The notes under the pieces were generated by a model, which searched no databases, was not told the origin of the DNA, and worked only from the letters and a program-made list of their open reading frames with translations. The position numbers and the translations under genes were made by a program. From Clostridiales bacterium (GTDB lineage: Bacteria > Bacillota > Clostridia > Lutisporales > Lutisporaceae): 5,013 nucleotides of DNA. The stretch's first letter is position 1; each line of letters opens with the position of its first letter. The stretch lies in assembly GCA_012842725.1 (NCBI GenBank), contig DUSG01000160.1, positions 1-5,013 on the forward strand, written 5' to 3'. Shown one piece after another: positions 4,988 to 5,013 of this stretch.

Positions 4988-5013
4988 GGGAAAGATGTTT
5001 TTCATCTTTCTTA
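4987..5013 (+). other. Hairpin at the right edge, possible terminator
   Basis: GAAAGATG (4990-4997) and CATCTTTC (5003-5010) form a perfect 8-bp stem around a TTTTT loop. In plus-strand RNA it extends by two G-U pairs and one U-A pair to the last base of the window. Whether a T tract follows cannot be seen. Confidence 0.45.

Larger units (their letters stand above)
4707..5013. other. Non-coding region right of the cysteine-rich gene
   Basis: No supportable gene lies in these 307 bases. From left to right they hold the bidirectional hairpin, the left arm of the inverted repeat, a C-rich and G-poor stretch with the 18-bp tandem repeat, the right arm, and an edge hairpin. In 4761-4890 I count 40 C and 6 G on the plus strand, a strong strand asymmetry that could reflect a Rho-loading region or an unusual transcribed RNA. 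Confidence 0.6.

Overview
The window looks like chromosomal DNA from a low-GC Gram-positive bacterium, most likely a member of the Clostridia. The evidence is AT-rich intergenic DNA, strong GGAGG-type ribosome binding sites, sigma-A-like promoters, short operons, and protein sequences typical of Firmicutes (an OmpR-type regulator, a HAMP sensor kinase, and a membrane-anchored HtrA with one PDZ domain). No mobile element, CRISPR array, tRNA or rRNA was seen.

Layout, left to right. (1) Positions 1-266, minus strand: the N-terminal 88 codons of a GNAT-type acetyltransferase, cut by the window edge. It has its own extended -10 promoter and a short leader that can fold over its ribosome binding site. 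(2) Positions 373-394: an intrinsic terminator closing the next unit. (3) Positions 400-3786, minus strand: an operon transcribed as response regulator, then sensor histidine kinase (ATGA overlap), then HtrA serine protease (73-bp gap holding a second promoter). (4) Positions 3787-4034: a divergent intergenic region with a promoter for each side. (5) Positions 4035-4706, plus strand: a 223-residue cysteine-rich protein resembling the YkgJ/CxxCxxCC family, of unknown function. (6) Positions 4707-5013: non-coding DNA with a strong bidirectional hairpin, an 18-bp inverted repeat about 190 bp apart, an 18-bp tandem duplication, a marked C-over-G skew and a hairpin at the right edge.

The central three genes make a plausible envelope or secretion stress circuit. 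The kinase has an extracytoplasmic sensor domain, the regulator is its cytoplasmic DNA-binding partner, and the HtrA protease/chaperone outside the membrane is the likely main output. This parallels CssRS-HtrA of Bacillus subtilis and CiaRH-HtrA of streptococci. A TTAA(C/G)ATTTTA word occurs near both the operon promoter and the htrA promoter and is a candidate, untested, regulator site.

No clearly new multi-gene system is visible. The least explained parts are the structured non-coding region 4707-5013, the possible RNA switch in the acetyltransferase leader, and the cysteine-rich protein.
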